Below are positions 24,417-33,600 of a stretch of 36,286 nucleotides of DNA, in pieces (positions within the stretch are counted from its first letter, which is position 1; every line of letters begins with the position of its first letter). A program made the position numbers and the translations under genes. Source of the DNA: Candidatus Sumerlaeia bacterium (GTDB taxonomy: Bacteria; Sumerlaeota; Sumerlaeia; SLMS01; JAHLLQ01); assembly GCA_028284075.1 (NCBI GenBank), contig JANQSL010000169.1:1-36286 (forward strand). The letters run 5' to 3'. Below the pieces are notes generated by a model. It had not been told where the DNA came from. It searched no databases and saw only the letters and a program-made list of their open reading frames with translations.

Positions 24417-25100
24417 ATGAGCAACCCCGCTGAACAGCTTCGTGAAGGAATTCACAGCTACTTCCGCGAATTCGGTTATAATTCCTGTGAATTGATTTTC
24501 AATGAGATCGTTCGCCACGGAGGCATGGAACCGCTGCTGAACGACTTGGGCCTGAACGATCCGGGAAACAGCGATGATCAATACGTTTATCTGCTGAACT
24601 ATCTCCGGCGGAACGGTATTGATGTCTTCGCCAAGAAAATGGGTGCGGAAGCTCATCGGAACGCGGAGCGACCCCTCATTCCCGAGGTGGAGGGGAAACC
24701 TGTCAGCGGTCTTCCCTACATGAAGCAGCCGACTCCTCTCGGCGCCCGGCAGTACAAAAGAGTCCAGGCGAAGTTGCCGGAGCGGAAGTCGTCAGAGAGC
24801 GTGGCGCTGCCGGACCCCTCTGAAGTGGAGCCGGTCATCAGGAAGAAGGATACGCCCCTGCCGGAGGCCGATGATTCTTCCTCCGGACTGCTTCCGGACG
24901 GATCATGGGACGGAAAGACGGAGCGTCGCTCCGGCAAGGAACGCCGCGCCAGGGGTGATCGCCGGAGCGATGTGGATGTGGTCTTCAAAAACCGCCGCTA
25001 TGGCGGAGACCGCCGCTCGGGCGCCGAGCGCAGGAAAAACTGGCCGCCAAAGGAGTGGCCTCTCCCGCGAGATGAGGACGGGAAGATCATCAACGATTAA
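24417..25100 (+). CDS. Unknown protein with repeated ERR/DRR basic tail
   Basis: A 227-residue soluble protein. ATG 24417 has AGGTG eight bases upstream. The N-terminal 90 residues look folded (AEQLREGIHSYFREFGYNSC, NYLRRNGIDVFAKKMG). A Pro/Ser/Asp-rich linker follows, then a strongly basic tail with repeated RR units: TERRSGKERRARGDRRSDV, NRRYGGDRRSGAERRKNW. Such GxERRxGxDRR runs occur in many unrelated bacterial proteins and are of uncertain role; RNA or nucleic-acid contact is a guess. It follows nadC closely on the same strand and may be cotranscribed. The family is not recognised. Confidence 0.7.
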   Translation: MSNPAEQLREGIHSYFREFGYNSCELIFNEIVRHGGMEPLLNDLGLNDPGNSDDQYVYLLNYLRRNGIDVFAKKMGAEAHRNAERPLIPEVEGKPVSGLPYMKQPTPLGARQYKRVQAKLPERKSSESVALPDPSEVEPVIRKKDTPLPEADDSSSGLLPDGSWDGKTERRSGKERRARGDRRSDVDVVFKNRRYGGDRRSGAERRKNWPPKEWPLPRDEDGKIIND

Positions 25101-25158
25101 CGCGGCATGCAGTTACGGTTTGTGACTGCGCATTGTGCCATCCCGGAGTGAGTGTGAA

Positions 25159-26079
25159 TCATTTCGCGCTGGCACGTCTTAAGCGATCGTGGATGCCTGT
25201 CCACTCCGGCGTGTTCGGTGGTGCGAGAATCCGGATTTCCCGCGCGCCACTTGCCTGGGCTTCCCAGAGCCGTGCGTAGAGTTCCCGCGCAGCCTGAACC
25301 GGGTCGCGCGGCAGTTCAATTTGTACGATGCCGTCACGATCATTGTCGAAACCGGACACAACGCGCAGGGGAATCTTTGGCGCGTAGTGACGCTCGAACA
25401 GGCCCGGTGACTTGAGAGTCTTGTCTTCCGGGACGGACAAGGCAGGGGAGACGAACTCGCACCGGGCGGCTTGCGTGAGTCTGTCCCTGCCGATCATTCC
25501 CGGCCTCAGGATGCACGGGGGATCGCAGGTCAGATCAACGACCGTGGACTCAATGCCGACGTGACAGGCACCACCGTCGACGATTCCGGCAATGAGGCCC
25601 TGAAGATCCTCGAAAACATGCTCCGCGCACACGGGAGAGAGACTGCCGCTGTGGTTGGCGCTCGGTGCGGCCAGCGGCAAACCACATTCGCGCAGAAGAT
25701 TGAGTGCAACGGGATGATTTGGTGCGCGCAGTCCGACAGTGGTTCCACCCGCCAATGCCAGCCGCGACAGCCCCGGTGCCGCCTTGAGAATCATCGTCAG
25801 AGGGCCTGGCCAGAACACCTTCGCCAGGCGATCCGCTCGTTCCGTCCATTCCGCGGCCAAAGGCTTTGCCTGTTCGATGTTCGCAATGTGCACAATCAGC
25901 GGGTTGTTCGATGGGCGGCCCTTTGCAGCGAAGACCTTTGCCACGGCCGCGTCACTGGTCGCGTTGGCTCCGAGGCCGTAGACTGTTTCCGTCGGAAAGG
26001 CGACCACTTCGCCGGCACGCAGCAGTGCTGCCGCGCGGCGAATGCTCTGTTCGCCGTTTCCGAGTCGTTCCGTCTTCAT
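25159..26079 (-). CDS. L-threonylcarbamoyladenylate synthase, Sua5/YwlC type
   Basis: Catalyses formation of threonylcarbamoyl-AMP from threonine, bicarbonate and ATP, the first step of tRNA t6A37 modification. The 306-residue protein has the YrdC domain (about 10-200): AFPTETVYGLGANA, KVFAAKGRPSNNPLIVHI, FWPGPLTMIL and PLAAPSANHSG. It is followed by a linker with SPGLFERHYAP and the Sua5-type C-terminal domain, so it is the long Sua5 form and not the short TsaC. ATG 26079 is chosen for length and motif position. It is divergent from the flippase gene, with 92 bases between the starts. It converges on the basic-tailed unknown. Confidence 0.94.
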   Translation of the reverse strand: MKTERLGNGEQSIRRAAALLRAGEVVAFPTETVYGLGANATSDAAVAKVFAAKGRPSNNPLIVHIANIEQAKPLAAEWTERADRLAKVFWPGPLTMILKAAPGLSRLALAGGTTVGLRAPNHPVALNLLRECGLPLAAPSANHSGSLSPVCAEHVFEDLQGLIAGIVDGGACHVGIESTVVDLTCDPPCILRPGMIGRDRLTQAARCEFVSPALSVPEDKTLKSPGLFERHYAPKIPLRVVSGFDNDRDGIVQIELPRDPVQAARELYARLWEAQASGAREIRILAPPNTPEWTGIHDRLRRASAK

Positions 26080-26171
26080 GGCTCTTCGTTTGCCCGACAC
26101 GGGTTCGCAGCAGCGAGGGTTTTTCGCTTCCCTCTGTCGCCGCAACCGTGTGAATCCCGTTCTGTCGCATC

Positions 26172-27596
26172 ATGGCCGGAACCGAACTTCGCCAGAAAGC
26201 CGTTCGCGGGCTTAAGCTCGCCTCCGCCGCCACGGCGGGGAAGTCGGTGCTGGACATCCTTGCGCAACTTGCTCTCGCGCGTCTGCTGCTGCCGGAGCAT
26301 TTCGGGGTTTTTGCCACGGCCCAGGCGCTGACGGGTTTCGTTTCCTGCTTCACGGATTTCGCCGGTCTGAAGTTCCTGATCCGGCGCAAGACTCTGGACA
26401 ATCGGGCGGCTTCGACGATCTTCTGGTTCGAGCTGCTGCTGGGACTGCTTGTGGCGGGGCTGTGGTTCTTTGCCGCCGGTCCGGTCCTGACGGCTCTCGG
26501 CAAACCGGAGCAGATCGCCTTCGCTCAGGTGCTTGGTCTCTGGATTATTGCCGAGCGACTGATGCTGCCAAGAGCTCTGCACGACCACGCCATGCGATTC
26601 GGTCCCGTCAACATCGCCATGTTCGCGGGTGTTGTTGCAGGGTCAGCGGTTCTGCTTGGCAGTGCCGTTGCAGGACTTGGTCCCTGGACGTTTGTTGCCG
26701 GGTTAATTGCGCGCACACTCGTGACTGCCGGCTGGATGTGGAAAGCGGCGCGGTTTGTGCCGTCACTCGTGTTCGACGAACGGTTTGTTCGCGAGCTGTT
26801 GCCTTTCGGTGCACCGCTCATGGCGACGACCGCCATCACGTTTGCCTACACCAACATCGACTACGTGATCGTCGGTGCATTGCTGGGGGATCATCTGCTG
26901 GGGATCTACTATGCATCGTACCGCTATCCGCACTACCTGATTCAGTTCAATATCATCCTCAATTCAGTGGTGTTTCCGGCGTTTGCACGAGCGGACGACA
27001 ATGAACACATCGCCCGCGGGCTGCGTTATGTCACACGTTATGCCGCCGCCATTGCCTTCCCCGTCATGATTGCAATGTGGATGGAAGGCCGTGTTCTGGT
27101 GGAGTGGCTGCTGGGTGACCCGGACAAATGGGCGGGAGCATTGTTTCCGTTTCAGATGTTTACAACACTTGCGGGGCTGCGTCTGGCATTCACCCATTGG
27201 GGTCACGTCTTCGTCGTTCGGGGAAACACCCGGCCGTTGTTGTATGCAGCACTGTTTAACCTTCCGGCGATTACGCTTGGAACCTGGCTTGGGGCACGTT
27301 TCTTCGGTATCAATGGTGCCGCCGTTGCTGTCACAGTCATTTCCTTCGGCACGATTGCGTACTGTTGCTTTATTGTGATGAAGCGCGAGCTGGAGTACAG
27401 CTACCTCGATGCGCTGTCGCCTGTTCTGCGGGCCAGCGCGGCTTCCCTTGCGGTGTTTTTGGCGCTCCGGCTGCTCACGCCGGACACGGACCTGTGGGCC
27501 GCCGGACGACTTCTTGCCGGCGGTGGCATGTACGCCGTTGTCTTCTGGGCTCTTTGCCGAGGAGAAATGATACGGTTATACCGAAATCGAGGGTAG
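26172..27596 (+). CDS. Wzx-like polysaccharide/lipid flippase (MOP superfamily)
   Basis: A 474-residue polytopic membrane protein of the oligosaccharide-flippase family. It begins with the amphipathic, basic N-terminus and the SVLDILAQLALARLLLPEHFGVFATAQALTG-like first helices (only a part quoted: LARLLLPEHFGVFATAQ). About twelve helices follow, with central YTNIDYVIVGALLGDHLLGIYY and YRYPHYLIQFNIILNSVVFP typical of Wzx proteins. These flip undecaprenyl-linked sugars across the inner membrane. No glycosyltransferase cluster adjoins it, so its substrate is open. The start at ATG 26172 has no clear ribosome site. It is divergent from the Sua5 gene. Confidence 0.87.
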   Translation: MAGTELRQKAVRGLKLASAATAGKSVLDILAQLALARLLLPEHFGVFATAQALTGFVSCFTDFAGLKFLIRRKTLDNRAASTIFWFELLLGLLVAGLWFFAAGPVLTALGKPEQIAFAQVLGLWIIAERLMLPRALHDHAMRFGPVNIAMFAGVVAGSAVLLGSAVAGLGPWTFVAGLIARTLVTAGWMWKAARFVPSLVFDERFVRELLPFGAPLMATTAITFAYTNIDYVIVGALLGDHLLGIYYASYRYPHYLIQFNIILNSVVFPAFARADDNEHIARGLRYVTRYAAAIAFPVMIAMWMEGRVLVEWLLGDPDKWAGALFPFQMFTTLAGLRLAFTHWGHVFVVRGNTRPLLYAALFNLPAITLGTWLGARFFGINGAAVAVTVISFGTIAYCCFIVMKRELEYSYLDALSPVLRASAASLAVFLALRLLTPDTDLWAAGRLLAGGGMYAVVFWALCRGEMIRLYRNRG

Positions 27597-27673
27597 CCAC
27601 TGGCCACAATCGCGTTGCCGGTGGGTGGGCCGCTGCTCCATACTCTTCCGATTCTCTGCGGGAGACCTGACGG

Positions 27674-28894
27674 ATGATCCTGAAACGGTTCGGAGCCGGG
27701 GCGGCATTGTGCCTGCTGGCCGGGGCGGCTTCCGCCCAGACGACAGAGGGCTTTCTGTATTATGCCGGAGGAGCCATCAACTCCGGGGCGGCGACGACGT
27801 TCGATGGCACGCTCACGAACGACGGCGGCTGCTTTGCCGTTCTCGTGGCCGATGTGATTGTTTCACCGAGTTCCATCCAGATTTCCAACTGGCGATATGC
27901 GAACAACACAACGACCTCGATTCTGCCGGAAGACAATCCCGGAACAGTCGCCACTGAGGCCTTCAGCTGGATGTATGTAGAGGACTACACATTCATTCAT
28001 GACGGGCGTTTGTATGTCGGCCCCGGAGACTACAATACGGATGCGACCCGGACTCCGGGCGACAGCTACGCCTGGATCGATATTGATACGACAACAGGCA
28101 ATCTCCTAGGATCGTGGACCCTGAGCAATCCCGTCCCACAGATATCGCTCTCCGTTACGACTCAGACCATCGGCGGTGGGGAGTACGTCGACTTCGGCAG
28201 TGGCAACGCCTATGTCTACCTGGTGGGCGGCAACGCGACCTCGACGGATCGCTCTCTTGTCGCGCGCATTCAGGGCGATGGTTCGCTCGGCGCCTGGGCA
28301 ACGACCGGATCGATTCCGGCCGCGGACTGGTTTAATCGTTCAGTGGTTGTGGGCGGAACATTCATCGCTCTCGATGGCAACACTGTTGGCGGGAGTGCCG
28401 CCCACTATACGGTTATCACATCGGCGACGGGACAGTTCCGCGATCCTTTCGCATCTCTCGGGGCATGGGCGCCCGGCGGCGACAATCGATGGGGTTATGT
28501 GGCGGAAGACGTGCTCACAACGAGCGGTGATCGCTATCTGGTGGTTGCCGGAGGCAGTGGGCCGACGGACGAGGTTCGCACGGCGCAGTTGACCGGCGGT
28601 GTTCCAGGCGCGTTTTCAACCAACAGCAATATGCCGGTCGGAAAGCGGCAGGTTGCCAGTGTTTCCATCGGAAACAGAGTCATTCTTCTGGGCGGCGCTG
28701 ACGATGCCGGTGGCACGGGAAAGACTGATGTTGTTCAGGTGGGGCGAATGACGGATCCCGGTCTGATGATTTGGGAGTCTTCCGGCAGCACGGTCTTAAT
28801 CGAGGCGCTGCCTCGCGCGACAGCATACGGCGGTGCCGCTTTTGTGGAGAAGGTTGTTCCCTCCGGCGCCACGAATTGGGAACAATATCGTTAG
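27674..28894 (+). CDS. Secreted kelch/beta-propeller-like protein with W-type tail
   Basis: A 406-residue exported protein. ATG 27674 follows GGGAG; the signal peptide ends near AGAASA. The body is made of repeated strands of kelch-like character, with DGSLGAWATTGSIPAA, NSNMPVGKRQVASVSIGNRV and VILLGGADDAGGTGKTDVVQ marking blades, so a beta-propeller is likely. There is no catalytic motif I can recognise. The C-terminus, VVPSGATNWEQYR, resembles the tails of the riboswitch gene and the two metzincin paralogues. It is probably exported and perhaps surface-held. It converges on prfC with 15 bases between the stops. Confidence 0.8.
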   Translation: MILKRFGAGAALCLLAGAASAQTTEGFLYYAGGAINSGAATTFDGTLTNDGGCFAVLVADVIVSPSSIQISNWRYANNTTTSILPEDNPGTVATEAFSWMYVEDYTFIHDGRLYVGPGDYNTDATRTPGDSYAWIDIDTTTGNLLGSWTLSNPVPQISLSVTTQTIGGGEYVDFGSGNAYVYLVGGNATSTDRSLVARIQGDGSLGAWATTGSIPAADWFNRSVVVGGTFIALDGNTVGGSAAHYTVITSATGQFRDPFASLGAWAPGGDNRWGYVAEDVLTTSGDRYLVVAGGSGPTDEVRTAQLTGGVPGAFSTNSNMPVGKRQVASVSIGNRVILLGGADDAGGTGKTDVVQVGRMTDPGLMIWESSGSTVLIEALPRATAYGGAAFVEKVVPSGATNWEQYR

Positions 28895-28909
28895 AACACC
28901 AAAACCAGG

Positions 28910-30529
28910 TTACTCGACAAAGTCCGGAGCGACGGCGCGCATGTCGAGGTCGGGTGTGTTCTTGATGGCATACTGAAGCGTCCACTCGTCGCGGAACACG
29001 GCGAGTTTGCGTCCGCGGGGGTCGCAGAGAACGTCGCTGATGCCCTGTCGGACAAGAACACGATGGTCCCAGTCCTTCGGCATGTGCAGCCAGCGAGCCG
29101 AACCAAAACCGAGCCGCTCCAGTTTGATCTCCACATCGTACTCTTCCAGCATGCGTTGCTGCACGACTTCGAACTGAAGCTGACCGACGGCGGCCAGCAC
29201 CGGCTCCGGTGCACTGAGATTGTCCGGCGGGTAAAGCACCTGAATGGTGCCTTCGTCACTGAGTTGTTGCAGGCCCTTGTCGAGTCGTTTGCGCTTCATG
29301 GGGTTCGGCGCCAGAACGCGTGCGAACATTTCCGGACAGAATCGCGGAATACCCTCGAACTCGATCTTCTCGCCGTCGGTCAGCGTGTCGGCGATCTGAT
29401 ACACGCCGGGATCGTACAGACCGATGATGTCACCGGCGAAACCTTCGTCCACCTGAGTGCGTTCCTGAGCAAAGAAGGTGATGGCGTTGTTGAGGCGCAT
29501 GGGCTTGTCGCCACGAACGAGCTTTGCCTGCATGCCGCGCTCGAAGCGCCCGCTGCACACTCGCAGAAACGCCACACGATCGCGGTGGTTCTTGTCCATG
29601 TTCGCCTGAATCTTGAAGATGAAGCCGCTGAAGCGTTCGTTGTCCGGTTTGCGTTCACCTTCCTGAGTATTGCGCGAAACCGGAGTGGGAGCGATTTTGC
29701 CGAAGTGATTCATGAACGGCTCGACGCCAAAGTTGGTCAGTGCACTGCCAAAAAACACCGGTGTGACATCGCCGGACATGAAGCTTTCCTGAGAGAATTC
29801 CTCACCGGCTTCCGAGAGCAGCTCCAGTTCGTCCATGAAGTTGGCGGCATCACTCTCGCCGATCATTTCCACGAGGCTGTCCCCGCCCTGGCTTGAAACG
29901 GACTGAGCCTTTTTGCTTCCGTGATCGCCACCGCGTTGAAACTCCCAAATATCATCCGTCTGACGATCATAGACGCCGCGGAACGTCGGCCCCATGCCGA
30001 TGGGCCAGTTAATGGCGACGCAGTGAATGCCCAGCAGGTCCTCCACTTCGCTCATCAGGTCCAGGGGCTCACGGCCCTCGCGGTCCATCTTGTTGATGAA
30101 CGTGAAGATCGGCATCGCGCGAAGGCGGCAGACTTCAAAGAGTTTCTTTGTCTGGGCCTCCACGCCTTTCGCCGCATCGATGAGCATGATGGCGCAGTCG
30201 GCGGCGGCGAGGGTTCGGTAGGTGTCTTCGCTGAAGTCCTGATGGCCGGGAGTGTCCAGCAGGTTGTAGAGAAAATCGTGATAGGGGAACTGCATGACGG
30301 AGGTGCTGACGCTGATGCCGCGTTGCGCCTCGATGTTCATGAAGTCACTGGTTGCCTGGCGGCCGGTACGGCGCGCACGCACCTCGCCGGCAATGTGGAT
30401 GGCTCCGCCATACAACAGCATTTTTTCCGTCAGCGTCGTTTTGCCCGCATCCGGGTGTGAAATGATGGCGAACGTGCGGCGCCGGGTGATTTCGCGTTGA
30501 AGGTCTGTTTTCGTCGTTGTGGCGGACAT
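28910..30529 (-). CDS. prfC: Peptide chain release factor 3 (RF3)
   Basis: RF3 is the GTPase that recycles RF1 and RF2 from the ribosome after termination. The 539-residue protein shows G1 ISHPDAGKTTLTEKML, the switch region RGISVSTSVMQF, G3 LLDTPGHQDFSEDTYRTL and G4 INKMDREGR, plus the RF3-type C-terminal half (LVRGDKPMRLNNAITFFAQE, QLQFEVVQQRMLEEYDVE). The length is normal. ATG 30529 follows GGAGTCAGGA; the frame is open to 30565, but the extra residues are not family-like. It is not in an obvious operon. Confidence 0.96.
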   Translation of the reverse strand: MSATTTKTDLQREITRRRTFAIISHPDAGKTTLTEKMLLYGGAIHIAGEVRARRTGRQATSDFMNIEAQRGISVSTSVMQFPYHDFLYNLLDTPGHQDFSEDTYRTLAAADCAIMLIDAAKGVEAQTKKLFEVCRLRAMPIFTFINKMDREGREPLDLMSEVEDLLGIHCVAINWPIGMGPTFRGVYDRQTDDIWEFQRGGDHGSKKAQSVSSQGGDSLVEMIGESDAANFMDELELLSEAGEEFSQESFMSGDVTPVFFGSALTNFGVEPFMNHFGKIAPTPVSRNTQEGERKPDNERFSGFIFKIQANMDKNHRDRVAFLRVCSGRFERGMQAKLVRGDKPMRLNNAITFFAQERTQVDEGFAGDIIGLYDPGVYQIADTLTDGEKIEFEGIPRFCPEMFARVLAPNPMKRKRLDKGLQQLSDEGTIQVLYPPDNLSAPEPVLAAVGQLQFEVVQQRMLEEYDVEIKLERLGFGSARWLHMPKDWDHRVLVRQGISDVLCDPRGRKLAVFRDEWTLQYAIKNTPDLDMRAVAPDFVE

Positions 30530-30589
30530 TCCTGACTCCGGGGAAGCGGCGGGGGACGGAAGCACTGCTCCCGCAAAGCGCGAGAACGT

Positions 30590-30606
30590 GCGCGGAGCCT
30601 CCGCGC
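30590..30606 (-). terminator. GC hairpin in the prfC-fibre gene gap
   Basis: A perfect 7-bp stem GCGCGGA/TCCGCGC with a 3-base loop lies between the stop of the fibre-like gene (30650) and the start of prfC (30529), both minus strand. There is no U-run, so it could be a weak terminator or only a structured leader of prfC. Confidence 0.35.
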
Positions 30607-30649
30607 TCTGGCAACCCCGGAGTGGGGGAACGGGCGAAAATGGCCGGAG

Positions 30650-33600
30650 TCAGTCCGTTGCTGACGTGCCCGGACGGGCCATCAGCGTCTCGAGGCGGAC
30701 AAGGCGTTCCTTCATGGCGTCATTTTCTTTTTTGAGTTCCCGGATTTCCCTGTCTTTCTCCTCCAGCTTCCGGTTCAGCCCCTGAATCGCGATGAGCGCC
30801 ACGCCGTCGGCGTCGACGGTCCCGATGTACCGGTCGGAATGACCCAGGCCGAAGGCTTCATGGAAGTCCTCCGCCGTGGGACCGATGTGATCCTGTTCCG
30901 GGTTTCCGTCATAGCTCCATTTCCGGATCGGAAGCTGAGTCAATGTCTCAAGGACACTCACCGGATCAAGATCACGGAAGTTCGACTTGAAATTCCGGCT
31001 CGAACCGTTTGTCCACATTCCGTCCGCCGTGACATGGGCGCCGTTGCCGTTTGTTGTATCCGTGCCGACCTCAAGTGGAAACGCGGGCGACGTGTTATTG
31101 ACGCCCACAAATGCGCTGCCGGGCGAGAGCAGGATATCACTGGGTACCGTGCCCTCCGTTGCAATTTCGAAGTCGTTCCTCGTGGCGAAGAAACCCAGGC
31201 TGGCCTGAACCGCACCGCCGTCCTGCGTCATGAGAAGAGAAGGCTGGTTCGACTCGCCGGAGTTGTTGGTGTCAGCTTCCAAAGTCAGGCTCACCGGACC
31301 GGTGCCGCCGCTGATCAGCGAGTCGCCCTCCACTATCAGCTCGGCGGAGGTGATATTCACATCAATGATCGTCAGCGAATCGTCTCTGGTTGAGGCAACG
31401 TAGGCGGTTGTGCCGGAGACGAAAACACCTCGGGCCTCGAATAACTCCGTGAAGGTGCCGTCACCGTCCTTGGCAACGCCGAGCTGTGCGGGGTTCGCGG
31501 GGTCGGAGACATCGATGATCGTTAGCGAATTGTCGAATGGTGAGGTGACGTAGGCGGTTGTGCCGGAGACGAAAACACTCCTGGCGTCGGTCAACTCCGT
31601 GAAGGTGCCGTCACCGTCTTTGGCGACGCCGAGCTGTGCGGGGTTCGCGGGATCGGAAACATCGATGATGGTCAGTGAATCGTCAGTAAATGAAGCGACG
31701 TAGGCGGTTGTGCCGGAGACGAAAACACCTTGGGCGCCGTTCAATTCCGTGAAGGTGCCGTCACCGTCTTTGGCGACACCCAGCTGTGCGGGGTTCGCGG
31801 GATCGGAAACATCGATGATCGTCAGTGAGCTGTCGCTACGTGAAGCGACGTAGGCGGTTGTGCCGGAGACGAAAACGCTACCGGCGCCTCCCAGATCGGT
31901 AAAGGTGCCGTCGCCGTTTTTGGCGACGCCGAGCTGTGCGGGGTTCGCGGGATCGGAAACATCGATGATCGTTAGCGAGCTGTCGAAGGCTGCAGCAACA
32001 TAGGCGGTTGTGCCGGAGACGAAAACATCAACGGCGCTGTTCAATTCCGTGAAGGTGCCGTCGCCGTCCCTGGCGACGCCGAGTTGAGCGGGGTTTGCGG
32101 GATCGGAGACGTCGATGATCGTCAGCGAACCGTCATCACGTGAAGCGACGTAGGCGGTTGTGCCGGAGACGAAAACACCAAAGGCTCCGTTCAATTCCGT
32201 GAAGGTGCCGTCGCCGTCTTTGGCAACGCCGAGCTGGAGAAGCTGCTCGCTGCCCGTTGCCACATGCAGTCCGGCCAGGGGGGTGTTCGTCCCAATCCCT
32301 GCAAACCCCTCTTCATTCACGAACACCGCGTCCACCGGATCGCCATCCACGGCGTCCAGGGAGTGGCCGTCACCAAAGGTCGAGCCCGCGAGAGTGGAGA
32401 GGTCTGCCGTCAGAGTGCCGCCGGAGTCGGTGAGCTCGAGCGTTGTGCTAGTCAGCGTCAGTGACGTGTTGACTTCGTTTGCCGGGTCGGCGTCCGCATC
32501 GTCGACACTGTCGGTGATGCCCGTGAGAGCGGAGCCGTCGCCGACAAAGGCTGTGGCCGTGACGGTTCCGTTAACCTCCAGTTCGCTGACGGGCGTTGTT
32601 GTCCCGATTCCAACGAGGCCGTCGGACACCAGACTGACGAGGTTGGTTGCGGGGCCGAGTTCCCAGATTCCCACGGCGCCTGCGTCATCCGCGATATATG
32701 GGATGTTGAGTTGTACCGCCATATCGACTGCAGGAAGGCCAACACCTTCGTTTGCAACGGGTGCGATGTTGTTGGGATCGGAGACGTCAAAAACGGTCAG
32801 TTCTCCGAGGAGGGCGGAGGCCACAAAGGCAAAGTCACCCTGGACCGCTATTGAACTGACGCCGAAAACATCGGTGTCGTTGGTATCGAGTGGAAGGATG
32901 TTGTCTGGGTCGGAAACGTCAAAGGTTGCCAGTCCGCTCCCGTTGTTGCCAACGTAGGCGAAATCGCCCTGGACCGCCACGGAGACAGACTGCGAAAGAC
33001 CGGTGCCTTCAATGTCACGGGGAACAATGTTGTCGGGATCGGAGATCTCAAAGACAGCCAGGCCATTGTCGGAGTCGGCAATGTAAGCGAAGTCGCCCTC
33101 GACCGCCACGAACTGAGGAGATGACAGGCCTGTGCCATCGGTGTCGCGAGGAATAATGTTTGTGGGATCGGAGATCTCAAAGATAGCCAGGCCGTTGTCG
33201 GAGTCGGCAATGTAAGCGAAGTCGCCCTCGACCGCCACGGACTGGGGAGATGACAGGCCTGTGCCATCGGTGTCGCGAGGAACGATGTTCGTGGGATCGG
33301 AGACGTCGAAGATCGCCAGGATATCGTTGATCGGATCGACGACGTAGGCGAAATTGCCGTGCACGGCTACAGATTGTGGAGCAGGTGAGAGTCCTGTCGC
33401 ATCGGCATCGAGAAGAGGACGAGTCCCGTCAGGGTTTGAGACATCGAAAATGCCGAGACCGTTGGAGCCCGTAACATAAAGAAAGTTCCCCTGCACTGCC
33501 ACGGAAGTGGGGACGGAAAACAAAGCGCTGCCACGGCCCGTGATGGCGATCGGTCCGTTGAAGATTTTGTCGCCGGCCACATGGAGCCTGACTTCGGGGT

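Noticed and set aside
25101-25158. Imperfect hairpin GCAGTTAC/GTGACTGC between convergent genes as a terminator
   Set aside because: It has one wobble pair and no T-run on either strand.
31365-32240. Regular direct repeats that might be taken for a CRISPR-like array
   Set aside because: The 150-bp period is in frame, lies inside a long open gene and encodes LVIVD blades; there are no short repeats with unrelated spacers.
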